From Candidatus Gastranaerophilales bacterium (GTDB taxonomy: Bacteria > Cyanobacteriota > Vampirovibrionia > Gastranaerophilales > Gastranaerophilaceae), in NCBI GenBank assembly GCA_944326425.1, contig CALVDX010000002.1:136902-175480 (forward strand): a stretch of 38,579 nt of DNA, read 5' to 3'. Of this stretch, positions 1 to 7,346 are shown one piece after another; the first letter of the stretch is position 1, and the number at the start of each line of letters is the position of its first letter. A program made the position numbers and the translations under genes. The notes beneath the pieces were generated by a model. It had not been told where the DNA came from. It ran no database searches and was given only the letters and a program-made list of their open reading frames with translations.

Positions 1-1958
1 TCACCTTTTTGTCTCATTGAAGGTTCAATGATTTTCTTAGCAAAGTCAGATGCGTTGTCCGGAATAAGTTTGATATCCTCTGCGTGAGGAACACCGTCTA
101 ATGATGACGGTACCGGTACTTCTTCACACGCATCAACTGCTGCATCAATAAGAGCAAGGTTCATATTAACAACATCATCGCCTTTTTTCTTAAAGGTTTT
201 CTTAGTCATTTCTCTCATACCTTCAAGAGCTTGTTCAAACGGTATGATTCCTGAAACTTTGAAGTAAGCAACCATCATAACAGTGTTTGCACCTTTGCCG
301 CGTAAGCCCGGTTGTTTTTCAATAAGTGCTTCTGCATCAATATTGTAGAATTTAATCTTTTTATTGATAATTGTTTCCTGCATATCTCTAGTAAGGTGAG
401 CAAATGCTTCGTCCTTTGTATAAGGAGAGTTAAGAAGGAAAGTACCGCCTTCTTTAATACCTTTCAACAAATCATATCTGCCGACATAAGCGTGTGCAGA
501 ACATGAAACAAAGTCAGGCGCCGTAATAAGATATGTAGATTTAATCGGTTTATCGCCAAATCTCAGGTGAGAAACAGTTACACCGAATGACTTTTTAGAG
601 TCATAAGCAAAGTACGCTTGAGCGTCTTTGTTTGTATATTGACCGATAATCTTAATAGAGTTTTTGTTAGCACCAACAGTACCGTCTGACCCTAAGCCCC
701 AGAACATACAGTTTGTAGTACCTTCCGGTTCTGTAACGATATGTTCTTCAATCTTTAATGATTTATGGGTTACATCATCTTCGATACCAACCGTAAATCC
801 GTGGAAACCATTCTTTTCAGCATGTTTGTAAACAGCAAGAACCATTGACGGTGTAAATTCTTTTGAAGATAAACCGTAACGGCCGCCGATAACTCTGATG
901 TCTTTATTTTCAAGTGCTGCAATAACATCAAGATATAAAGGTTCGCCGATAGATCCCGGTTCTTTTGTTCTGTCAAGAACAGTAATACGTTTAACAGATT
1001 TAGGAAGTGCTTCATTAAATCTTTTTACATCAAACGGTCTGTAAAGTCTTACTTTTACTAAACCGTATTTAGTACCGCGTTTTGCATTGAGGTACTCAAT
1101 AGTTTCTTCAATAGTTTCGCAGCCTGAACCCATTGCAACAATAACGTCTGTTGCATCCGGAGCACCGACGTAATCAAACGGATGATATTGTCTGCCTGTA
1201 ACGGCGGCAACTTTATCCATATATTCCTGAACAATATCAGGCACCATTTCATAGTACTTGTTAACTGTTTCACGGCCTTGGAAGTACACATCAGTGTTTT
1301 GTGCGCCGACTTTACAAACAGGAGCTTCAGGTCTTAACGCTCTTTGTCTGAATTCTTCAATATATTTAGGTTCAACTAATTTAGCAATATCCTCGTAAGA
1401 GATTTCTTCGATTTTGTGTACTTCGTGAGAAGTTCTGAATCCGTCGAAGAATTGTAAGAACGGAACTTTTGCTTTATAAGTTGAAAGGTGTGCAACTAAT
1501 GCCAAATCCATTTCTTCCTGAACAGAGTTAGCTGCAAGCATTGCATAACCTGTATTACGGCAGCCCATAACGTCAGAATGGTCACCGAAAATTGATAATG
1601 ATTGTGCCGCAATTGCACGTGCTGCAACGTGGATAACAGACGGCAGCATTTCACCTGCAATCTTGTGCATAACAGGAATCATCAAAAGTAAACCTTGTGA
1701 TGCTGTATAAGTAGAAGTTAAAGCACCTGCAGCAAGAGATCCGTGAACTGCACCTGCAGCACCGGCTTCTGATTGCATTTCTGCTACTTTTACTTCTTTG
1801 CCCCAAATATTTTTCTTGTGTTGGGACGCCCACTCATCGATCCATTCACCCATTGTTGAGGATGGAGTAATAGGATAGATTGCGGAAACTTCACTCATCG
1901 CATACGCAATATGCGCTGCAGCATAGTTGCCGTCAACCGTAATTGTTTTTCCTGGCAT
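1..1958 (-). CDS. nifJ: Pyruvate:ferredoxin (flavodoxin) oxidoreductase, N-terminal part, cut by window edge
   Basis: This open frame runs off the left edge; 652 codons are visible, about 55% of the usual ~1170-1200 residues. It begins MPGKTITVDGNYAAAHIAYA, and the YPITPSSTMGEWIDEWA motif (near residue 30) is typical of the pyrimidine-binding domain I of single-chain PFOR. It continues through domain II and the GSIGEPLY region (domain III). The family oxidatively decarboxylates pyruvate to acetyl-CoA with thiamine diphosphate and Fe-S clusters, reducing ferredoxin or flavodoxin in the cytoplasm of anaerobes. The C-terminal ferredoxin and ThDP-binding parts lie outside the window. The ATG at 1958 has a strong Shine-Dalgarno GGAGGT at 1968-1973 (minus strand). 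Family assignment is confident; coupling to fermentative or H2 metabolism is inference. Confidence 0.95.
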   Translation of the reverse strand, partial: MPGKTITVDGNYAAAHIAYAMSEVSAIYPITPSSTMGEWIDEWASQHKKNIWGKEVKVAEMQSEAGAAGAVHGSLAAGALTSTYTASQGLLLMIPVMHKIAGEMLPSVIHVAARAIAAQSLSIFGDHSDVMGCRNTGYAMLAANSVQEEMDLALVAHLSTYKAKVPFLQFFDGFRTSHEVHKIEEISYEDIAKLVEPKYIEEFRQRALRPEAPVCKVGAQNTDVYFQGRETVNKYYEMVPDIVQEYMDKVAAVTGRQYHPFDYVGAPDATDVIVAMGSGCETIEETIEYLNAKRGTKYGLVKVRLYRPFDVKRFNEALPKSVKRITVLDRTKEPGSIGEPLYLDVIAALENKDIRVIGGRYGLSSKEFTPSMVLAVYKHAEKNGFHGFTVGIEDDVTHKSLKIEEHIVTEPEGTTNCMFWGLGSDGTVGANKNSIKIIGQYTNKDAQAYFAYDSKKSFGVTVSHLRFGDKPIKSTYLITAPDFVSCSAHAYVGRYDLLKGIKEGGTFLLNSPYTKDEAFAHLTRDMQETIINKKIKFYNIDAEALIEKQPGLRGKGANTVMMVAYFKVSGIIPFEQALEGMREMTKKTFKKKGDDVVNMNLALIDAAVDACEEVPVPSSLDGVPHAEDIKLIPDNASDFAKKIIEPSMRQKG

Positions 1959-1998
1959 AATTAACATACCTCCTTATTTAAATATGCGCTCTTACTTA

Positions 1999-2029
1999 AT
2001 TATAACTATACCCTTGCATGATAATACAA
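1999..2029 (-). promoter_or_regulatory. Candidate nifJ promoter
   Basis: On the minus strand there is a perfect TATAAT (2004-1999) about 40 nt before the nifJ ATG. A weak TTGTAT (2029-2024) lies 19 nt upstream of it. The -10 match is good and the -35 poor, so this is a moderate call. Confidence 0.4.
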
Positions 2030-2151
2030 ACAAAATTTTTTGACAAAGAATAATTCACCTACATTCTTCATCGGTCAACGCAGCTACACCTATTTAAATA
2101 CAACAACCCGCCAACTTTTTATTAATTTTAATATGTTTAACATCAATACTA

Positions 2152-2183
2152 TATCGGGCGGTATAAAATACAGCCGCCCGATA
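2152..2183. other. Strong GC-rich hairpin between nifX-like gene and nifJ
   Basis: A perfect 10-bp inverted repeat, TATCGGGCGG (2152-2161) and CCGCCCGATA (2174-2183), closes a 12-nt loop. It lies just downstream of the stop codon of the minus-strand gene at 2210, so it probably ends or stabilises that transcript. No T-tract follows on either strand, so it is not a classic intrinsic terminator. The rest of 1974-2209 is AT-rich with no gene seen. Confidence 0.45.
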
Positions 2184-2209
2184 AGTAACACCATTATAAA
2201 CTGAATTAA

Positions 2210-2803
2210 TTAACCATGGTTATGACAGTGATGATGTTCATGACCATGTCCGCCGCAATGGCTATGCTCTCCCCCGCAGGTATTTTCGCCTGCCGCAAGC
2301 ACCCCGTCCAAATATTCTGCAACAAGTTCTTTTACGGGAAGTTCAGGGCAGCCTGTTACAACCTGCACACCGTTCCGCGTGAAAATATCCATGGGACGTC
2401 CGCCCATGCCGCCCGCTAATACAATATTTGTTCCTTGCTCTGATATCCAGCCTGCACTCTGACAGCTTATTCCTTCCCCGGGAACTCTCGTTTCAATATT
2501 TAATATTTCCCGGGTTTCAGGATTTACATCAACAAATGTAAAGGACTCACAATGTCCAAAGTGTGAGCATAGTTTATCATTTTCTGTAGGGATAACAATT
2601 CTCATATTTTTATTTCCTTTCATTTTATCAATATTTGACTGCAGCAAGATAGCACTTTCAAGAGCCTCTGTCTCGGTTATATTATGTAAAGCGGCATACT
2701 CTTTTAAAATATTTAAAATATTCTCATTAATTCTGCGATTAAATGGAATTTTTTTTAAACAAGTACGTTTTCTCCCTGCATTACAGCGTTTTCCGCCCCG
2801 CAT
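2210..2803 (-). CDS. RHH-like domain fused to NifX/NifB-type (dinitrogenase FeMo-cofactor) domain with His-rich tail
   Basis: The 197-residue frame has two parts. Residues 1-66 are basic (MRGGKRCNAGRKRTCLKK) and then resemble a short ribbon-helix-helix or helical DNA-binding segment (IPFNRRINENILNILKEYAA). Residues 67-175 start MRIVIPTENDKLCSHFGHCE and match the NifX/NifB C-terminal domain family, small alpha/beta proteins that bind metal clusters. The C-terminal ~20 residues are rich in His, Gly and Cys, a likely metal-binding tail. ATG 2605 (M67) has its own AGGAAA nine bases upstream, so the second domain may also be made alone by internal initiation. No nitrogenase genes are present, so nitrogen fixation is not implied. 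The upstream promoter overlaps a palindrome, which fits autoregulation by the N-terminal domain (inference). Confidence 0.8.
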   Translation of the reverse strand: MRGGKRCNAGRKRTCLKKIPFNRRINENILNILKEYAALHNITETEALESAILLQSNIDKMKGNKNMRIVIPTENDKLCSHFGHCESFTFVDVNPETREILNIETRVPGEGISCQSAGWISEQGTNIVLAGGMGGRPMDIFTRNGVQVVTGCPELPVKELVAEYLDGVLAAGENTCGGEHSHCGGHGHEHHHCHNHG

Positions 2804-2855
2804 AGTTTTAATACCTTCTAATTACCGATTACAATAACTAACTTTCTATAAGTAC

Positions 2856-2883
2856 ATAATAACATGGTGTTTGAATATGTCAA
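2856..2883 (-). promoter_or_regulatory. Promoter of the RHH/NifX-like gene, overlapping operator
   Basis: On the minus strand, TTGACA (2883-2878) is followed after 16 nt by TATTAT (2861-2856), about 53 nt before the ATG at 2803. The -35 hexamer lies inside the 24-bp palindrome at 2871-2894, so a protein bound there would block RNA polymerase. Confidence 0.6.
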
Positions 2884-2894
2884 TACATATTCAA
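2871..2894. promoter_or_regulatory. Perfect 10-4-10 palindromic operator
   Basis: TTGAATATGT (2871-2880), CAAT, ACATATTCAA (2885-2894) is a perfect inverted repeat in the 199-bp divergent region between the NifX-like gene and the flavin reductase. Half-sites of this shape are common for dimeric helix-turn-helix or ribbon-helix-helix repressors. Which protein binds is not visible; the DNA-binding-like N-terminus of the adjacent gene is the nearest candidate. Confidence 0.6.
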
Positions 2895-2942
2895 TACCGG
2901 CAGAACAGCTGAAAGTATCAGCCCGTTTAGTCAATTAATGCC

Positions 2943-2972
2943 TTGACCTTTTTGCTTAAAACGTTGTACACT
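2943..2972 (+). promoter_or_regulatory. Candidate promoter of the flavin reductase gene
   Basis: TTGACC (2943-2948) is followed after 18 nt by TACACT (2967-2972), 30 nt before the ATG at 3003. It lies about 50 bp downstream of the palindromic operator, so co-regulation with the divergent gene is possible but not shown. Confidence 0.45.
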
Positions 2973-3002
2973 GCTTTTATAAATAAAAAGGGGGAAATAA
3001 TT

Positions 3003-3632
3003 ATGAAAGTATTGCTTATTAACGGAAGTTCACGCAAAAACGGCTGTACCTTCAGTGCTTTAAGCGAGGTAGCCAAAGCCCTCAATAATAATAGTATAGA
3101 AACTGAAATTCTGCAGCTTGGTACCGAGCCATATAGAGACTGTATCGGATGCGGCGCTTGCCGGACTAAAAATGCAAACAGATGTGTTTTTAATGACGAC
3201 ATTGTTAATACCCTGATTGAAAAAGCAGAAACTGCTGACGGTTTTGTTTTCGGCTCCCCGGTATACTATGCACACCCGTCAGGACGGCTTTTATCGGTTA
3301 TGGACAGAGCTTTTTATGCCGGAGGAAAATTCTTTGCTTACAAACCTGCAGCCGCAATTGTTTCCGCAAGACGCGCCGGCACAACAGCATCTGTAGATGT
3401 AATTAACAAGTATTTCCTTATAAATAATATGCCAGTAGTTGCTTCCTGTTACTGGAACATGGTTCATGGTAACAGGCCGGAAGAAATTTACCTTGATGAA
3501 GAAGGTATTGAAATCATGCACAATCTTGGCAATAACATGGCATGGTACTTAAAATCCTTTGCAATTGCTAAAGAAAACGGGATTAATCATCCTGTACTTG
3601 AAAACAAGGTATTAACTAATTTTATAAGATAG
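3003..3632 (+). CDS. NAD(P)H-dependent FMN reductase / iron-sulfur flavoprotein family
   Basis: This 209-residue protein has a flavodoxin-like fold. It starts MKVLLINGSSRKNGCT, with the GSSRKNG phosphate loop that binds FMN. A Cys cluster, CIGCGACRTKNANRC (about residues 47-61), is typical of the iron-sulfur flavoprotein branch, and FGSPVYYAHPSG follows as the second FMN-contact loop. Family members pass electrons between reduced pyridine nucleotides or ferredoxin and small acceptors. I chose ATG 3003 over an in-frame ATG at 2943 because GGGGGAAA sits just upstream and the family N-terminus begins there; the 2943 ATG falls in the promoter. Its neighbour is divergent and also redox or metal related, suggesting a shared stress or metal response (inference). 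Confidence 0.85.
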   Translation: MKVLLINGSSRKNGCTFSALSEVAKALNNNSIETEILQLGTEPYRDCIGCGACRTKNANRCVFNDDIVNTLIEKAETADGFVFGSPVYYAHPSGRLLSVMDRAFYAGGKFFAYKPAAAIVSARRAGTTASVDVINKYFLINNMPVVASCYWNMVHGNRPEEIYLDEEGIEIMHNLGNNMAWYLKSFAIAKENGINHPVLENKVLTNFIR

Positions 3633-3635
3633 TCC

Positions 3636-3672
3636 TATAAACCGGAATAATTTAAAACTTTGCCGGTTTATA
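3636..3672. terminator. Hairpin between convergent flavin reductase and rel
   Basis: TATAAACCGG (3636-3645) and CCGGTTTATA (3663-3672) form a perfect 10-bp stem in the 41-bp gap between two convergent genes. Its place fits a bidirectional terminator, though the T-tracts are weak. Confidence 0.55.
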
Positions 3673-3673
3673 A

Positions 3674-5899
3674 CTACTGTTTTTTATGTCTCGGGGTTGC
3701 CGGAGTCGGTTTTCCGCCGCGGGATTTGGTATTCTTCTTGCCAAACTGCTGAGGCGCTTGATTATAGGAGGTTTGTATACGTCTTACGCTATACACTTCA
3801 GGCAGCGACTGAATAGCTGTCATAACCTTCCTCAAAGTATCAATATTATCAAGTTCTATACCGAGCTCAATAATTCCGACTTTGTTACGGGTTTTGCAGT
3901 TTGCGTAATTTATATTTGTATTATTATCCGCAACAACAGAAATAATATCTTTTAAAATCCCCATTTTTTCCGCAGTTTCAATACGGATTGTAGTAGAATA
4001 TGTTTTATCAACGTGATGCCCCGACCATCTTATATCAAGAAGTCTTTCGGGCGGGATATCGTCAAGGGTTTTGCAGTCAAGCCTGTGCACCGTAACCCCT
4101 TTGGAGCGTGTAACAACACCGACAATAGGCTCTCCCGGAATAGGCGAACAGCAGCGTGCAAAGCTGTATAAAAGCCCCTCCAGACCGATAATATCTTTTT
4201 CCGAAGCTTTGTGGCGTTTGCCGGAAAATTTCGGTTCCTGCGGTTTTGCCGGTCTCTTTAACTTATTAACAATCTTATTAACAGTTGTTTCACCATAACC
4301 GAGTGCAGCAAATAAATCATCTACAGAAATATAATTCATTTGCTGAGCAACCTTTTCAAACTCGCCGTTTTTCATGTACTCATCAAACACAACCTTTGTA
4401 AGTTCATGTTCAAGGTTTGCCTTGCCAAGTTCAATATGATCTTCACGTTTATTCTTTTTATACCACTGGCGGATTTTTGAAATAGCCTGCTTTGTGACTA
4501 CAAAATTCAGCCAGTCAAGCCGCGGCGCAGAAACCTTGGAGGTCAAAATCTCAACAATATCACCGTTTTTGAGCTTTGTATCCAATTGAACAATCCTGCC
4601 GTTAATAAGCGCCCCGACAGTTCTGTTTCCGACATCCGAGTGAATACGATATGCAAAGTCAACAGGCGTAGCATTTGCCGGTAAATCAATAACATCGCCC
4701 TGCGGTGTAAACGCAAATACCTGATCAGAGAACAGGTCAAGTTTAACAGCATTGACAAAATCCTCAGCATCCTGCGATTCTTTGTTATACTCAACAAGTT
4801 TACGCATCCACGAAAACTGTTTATCAATATTTGAATCCGCCCGCTGAACACCTTTTTCCTTATATCGCCAGTGAGCCGCAACCCCGTATTCTGCAATTTC
4901 ATGCATTGCCCACGTTCTAATCTGAACTTCAAGAGGTTTTTGCCGCGGTCCGATTACCGACGTATGCAACGACTGGTACATGTTGCTCTTAGGCATTGCA
5001 ATATAATCTTTAAAACGCCCCGGAATCGGTTTAAATCTCTGGTGAATAAGCCCCAGAACTTCGTAACACTCTTTTTCCGTATCGACTATTACCCGCACTG
5101 CTGTTATGTCATACAGGTCATGGAACGCGATATTCAAACGCTTCATCTTATTATAAATCGAATAATAATGTTTAGCACGCCCCGTTATTTTTGCATTTAT
5201 CCCGCTTTTTTGCACATCCTTGGAAATACTTTCGATAAGAAGTTTAACAGTCATTTCACGCTCAGTTTTCTTCTGCGACACAAGCTGTGCAATTTCGTAA
5301 TACTTATCAGGATGAAGGTATCTTAAGGATAAATCCTCTAATTCTGCTTTTATCTTCCCGACCCCGAGCCTGTTTGCAAGCGGCGCAAATATGTCCAGAG
5401 TTTCTTGTGCTATTTTCTGTTGTTTTGCAGGTGTCATATAATTCAGTGTCCGCATATTATGCAGCCTATCTGCAAGCTTCAGGAAAATAATCCTTACATC
5501 TGACGCCATTGCAATAAACATTCGTCTAAAATTCTCAGCCTGACGCTCCTCTGTCGATTTAAACTGGAGTTTACCGAGTTTTGTAACTCCCTGAACAAGG
5601 TTGAGGACATCCTCGCCAAACTTTTCCTTTAATTCTTCAGGCGTAGTTTCGGTATCTTCAAGAATGTCATGCAAATATCCAGCCATAAGTGTATGCTTGT
5701 CTGCCCTTAAGGATACAAGTATTTTTACAACCTCAATAGGGTGCACAATATACGGCTCTTCCGAAACCCTGTACTGCCCGTGGTGAAGTTTCTTGGCAAA
5801 CTCAAACGCTGCCTCAATTTCTTTTATATCGTCATCGCTGTAATGCTGCTCAATTAGCTGATTTTTGACTTCGTCAAAGGATATTACTTCATCGTCCAT
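3674..5899 (-). CDS. rel: Bifunctional (p)ppGpp synthase/hydrolase (RelA/SpoT family)
   Basis: At 741 residues it has the normal length and domain order of long Rel proteins. The HD hydrolase domain spans about 30-180, with H53, the HD pair H77/D78 in LHDILEDT, and LADRLHNMRT (142-151). The synthetase domain spans about 235-345, with RAKHYYSIYNKM, RFKDYIAMPKSNMYQSLHTS and EVQIRTWAMHEIAEYG. A TGS domain (about 390-450), a helical/CC region with FARCCSPIPGEPIVG, and a C-terminal ACT domain (about 660-725) follow. Catalytic motifs of both halves look intact, so it should both make and degrade the alarmone on ribosomes during starvation. There is no Shine-Dalgarno; a good promoter ends 7 nt before the ATG, so the mRNA is probably leaderless. 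The tail after the ACT domain is basic. Confidence 0.95.
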   Translation of the reverse strand: MDDEVISFDEVKNQLIEQHYSDDDIKEIEAAFEFAKKLHHGQYRVSEEPYIVHPIEVVKILVSLRADKHTLMAGYLHDILEDTETTPEELKEKFGEDVLNLVQGVTKLGKLQFKSTEERQAENFRRMFIAMASDVRIIFLKLADRLHNMRTLNYMTPAKQQKIAQETLDIFAPLANRLGVGKIKAELEDLSLRYLHPDKYYEIAQLVSQKKTEREMTVKLLIESISKDVQKSGINAKITGRAKHYYSIYNKMKRLNIAFHDLYDITAVRVIVDTEKECYEVLGLIHQRFKPIPGRFKDYIAMPKSNMYQSLHTSVIGPRQKPLEVQIRTWAMHEIAEYGVAAHWRYKEKGVQRADSNIDKQFSWMRKLVEYNKESQDAEDFVNAVKLDLFSDQVFAFTPQGDVIDLPANATPVDFAYRIHSDVGNRTVGALINGRIVQLDTKLKNGDIVEILTSKVSAPRLDWLNFVVTKQAISKIRQWYKKNKREDHIELGKANLEHELTKVVFDEYMKNGEFEKVAQQMNYISVDDLFAALGYGETTVNKIVNKLKRPAKPQEPKFSGKRHKASEKDIIGLEGLLYSFARCCSPIPGEPIVGVVTRSKGVTVHRLDCKTLDDIPPERLLDIRWSGHHVDKTYSTTIRIETAEKMGILKDIISVVADNNTNINYANCKTRNKVGIIELGIELDNIDTLRKVMTAIQSLPEVYSVRRIQTSYNQAPQQFGKKNTKSRGGKPTPATPRHKKQ

Positions 5900-5906
5900 A
5901 GTTACA

Positions 5907-5935
5907 ATAATACTGATTTTTCAGGAAAAATTCAA
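5907..5935 (-). promoter_or_regulatory. rel promoter, predicted leaderless
   Basis: On the minus strand, TTGAAT (5935-5930), 17 nt, TATTAT (5912-5907), then only 7 nt to the rel ATG at 5899. The transcript would begin at or next to the start codon. Confidence 0.65.
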
Positions 5936-5963
5936 GTTAGAACAGAAATTTCATACATAAAGT

Positions 5964-6064
5964 GGGGGGGGTAAATGTTTCTGCCTTGCTAAAATATGAA
6001 CTACAAGTCCGGCGCAGGGGGGGGTAAATATTTCTGCCTTACAAAAATATGGACTACAAGTCCG
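5964..6064. repeat. Two tandem copies of a 53-bp repeat with G8 tracts
   Basis: Copy 1 (5964-6012) and copy 2 (6017-6064) each start with eight G followed by TAAAT, then TTTCTGCCTT, AAAATATG and ACTACAAGTCCG, with a period of exactly 53 bp and a few substitutions. A small palindrome, TCCGAA-G-TTCGGA, follows at 6061-6073. The GGGGTAAAT core recurs at 13246, 13924 and 15790. It lies between divergent rel and the gene at 6142, upstream of the latter's promoter. Confidence 0.75.
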
Positions 6065-6105
6065 AAGTTCGGAACCCACCGATAACAGATACAATCCTCC
6101 CCCGC

Positions 6106-6135
6106 TTTACTCAAAATGTTAAAAGATGGTAGAAT
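6106..6135 (+). promoter_or_regulatory. Candidate promoter of the 6142 gene, predicted leaderless
   Basis: TTTACT (6106-6111), 18 nt, TAGAAT (6130-6135), then 6 nt to the ATG. No Shine-Dalgarno is visible. Confidence 0.45.
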
Positions 6136-6141
6136 TGTGGT

Positions 6142-7290
6142 ATGAGAATAATAGCGGTAAACAATAATTACAAAAACAGACTGGGTCAGCTTGCCGCTGC
6201 TAACCCAAAAGGACGAAAGAGCATGAAGATGGTCGATGATTCTGCAAAATACGGAGAAATTGATTATTACCCGTACAGTATGAACAGTGTTCAGTTTACC
6301 GGTAAATTTGCCGATACATACCCTAAGTACTGGCTTAAAAACCTGCTTAAACTTAATCTTCCCTGCCCGTGCTGCGGTAAACAAATGATACCGCTTGATG
6401 AAGTGAAAGCGCTTCCTGCGGCAGGACTATTCAGTGCCTCCTGTCTTACGGCCGTAAATACACTTGAACAATTTGAAGATTATATGAAGCCGGTTGAATA
6501 CAGTATTATGCAAATAATTAAACCGCTTGCACAAAAGTACCCCGGAATTGACCTTCAAGAACTCATCATTCTGCTGTCTTTTGAATACGAAAGCAGCCTC
6601 GTTGCCGCACAGCTTACTATTTTAAACCGGCTAAAAACATTGGCACCGGAAGTCGAAGAAGAAAACAGACAAGAACTGCTGGATATTACTAAAACAGCAA
6701 AAGAATTTATACTGAAGAAACGTTCAACTAAATTTAAACGTAAAATTTTTCTGGGTGATATTGAAGAATATACAGCAAAAATTGAAAACAAAGAAACTCG
6801 CGAAAAAATTTTAACACTCGCAGAAAAAATGCCGACATCAGAAGATTCAGTTTCAGCATTTATAATGAAGTATAAAGACAGGTCGCCCGAGGAAATTGGT
6901 GAAAGACTTCTAATGTACTCTGCAGCTACTCTGGAACACATCACACCGGACAGCGAAAACGGAGAAGTAACAATCTGGGAATGCCAACGCTGTAACAACA
7001 CCCGTTCAAATGCACCGGTAATCAGACAGATTAATGAAAACCCTAATATGCTTGATAATCTGAGAAATCATATTCAAATTATTGTTGACAGAGCTGTTTT
7101 TATCAAAAATCACGGCGGAACACAGCAATCACAAAAGCTTCTTGATTATGCTAAAGCCATACGTGATGAATACTTAACAAACATTAAAAAATATAAAAAT
7201 ATTGCCGTAAAAATTGAGGATGAAGCACTGAAAAAACTACAATTTGAAGAAATCCCGATATCCGGTGAGATAAAAGAAGAAATTGAATAA
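6142..7290 (+). CDS. Unknown protein with split HNH-endonuclease-like motif
   Basis: 382 residues, not a family I can name. Residues 74-81 hold a zinc-knuckle-like CPCCGKQM. About 190 residues later comes LEHITPDSENGEV (264-276), then WECQRCNNTRSN (279-290). That order (CxxC, then E/D-H-I-x-P, an N-G, and CxxCN with a basic residue) is the pattern of HNH nucleases, but the usual spacing is only ~20-30 residues. Here the two halves are separated by a helical stretch rich in Lys and Glu. The C-terminus (about 300-382) is helical too. The N-terminal SVQFTGKF resembles short motifs I associate with lineage-specific proteins of this group (memory, not checked). No signal peptide or membrane segment. 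A DNA-cleaving role is only a hypothesis. It is monocistronic, ending in a strong terminator. Confidence 0.6.
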   Translation: MRIIAVNNNYKNRLGQLAAANPKGRKSMKMVDDSAKYGEIDYYPYSMNSVQFTGKFADTYPKYWLKNLLKLNLPCPCCGKQMIPLDEVKALPAAGLFSASCLTAVNTLEQFEDYMKPVEYSIMQIIKPLAQKYPGIDLQELIILLSFEYESSLVAAQLTILNRLKTLAPEVEEENRQELLDITKTAKEFILKKRSTKFKRKIFLGDIEEYTAKIENKETREKILTLAEKMPTSEDSVSAFIMKYKDRSPEEIGERLLMYSAATLEHITPDSENGEVTIWECQRCNNTRSNAPVIRQINENPNMLDNLRNHIQIIVDRAVFIKNHGGTQQSQKLLDYAKAIRDEYLTNIKKYKNIAVKIEDEALKKLQFEEIPISGEIKEEIE

Positions 7291-7302
7291 TAACTGCAAT
7301 AA

Positions 7303-7333
7303 AAAATCTCCCCTTTTGCAAAGGGGAGATTTT
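7303..7333. terminator. Bidirectional intrinsic terminator
   Basis: A 14-bp perfect stem, AAAATCTCCCCTTT (7303-7316) and AAAGGGGAGATTTT (7320-7333), with loop TGC and T-runs on both strands. It separates the convergent 6142 gene and pilT. Confidence 0.9.
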
Positions 7334-7346
7334 ATAATATTCTAAA

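Noticed and set aside
2210-2803. Evidence for nitrogen fixation from the NifX-like domain
   Set aside because: No nifHDK, nifB, nifE or nifN in the window; this domain family is widespread in non-fixing anaerobes.
4871-5326. Plus-strand 151-codon open frame inside rel
   Set aside because: Antisense to a well-conserved Rel synthetase domain, with no ribosome site and no family signal.
5964-6064. CRISPR-like array
   Set aside because: Only two copies, the repeat takes up nearly the whole 53-bp period leaving no unique spacer, and no cas genes are present.
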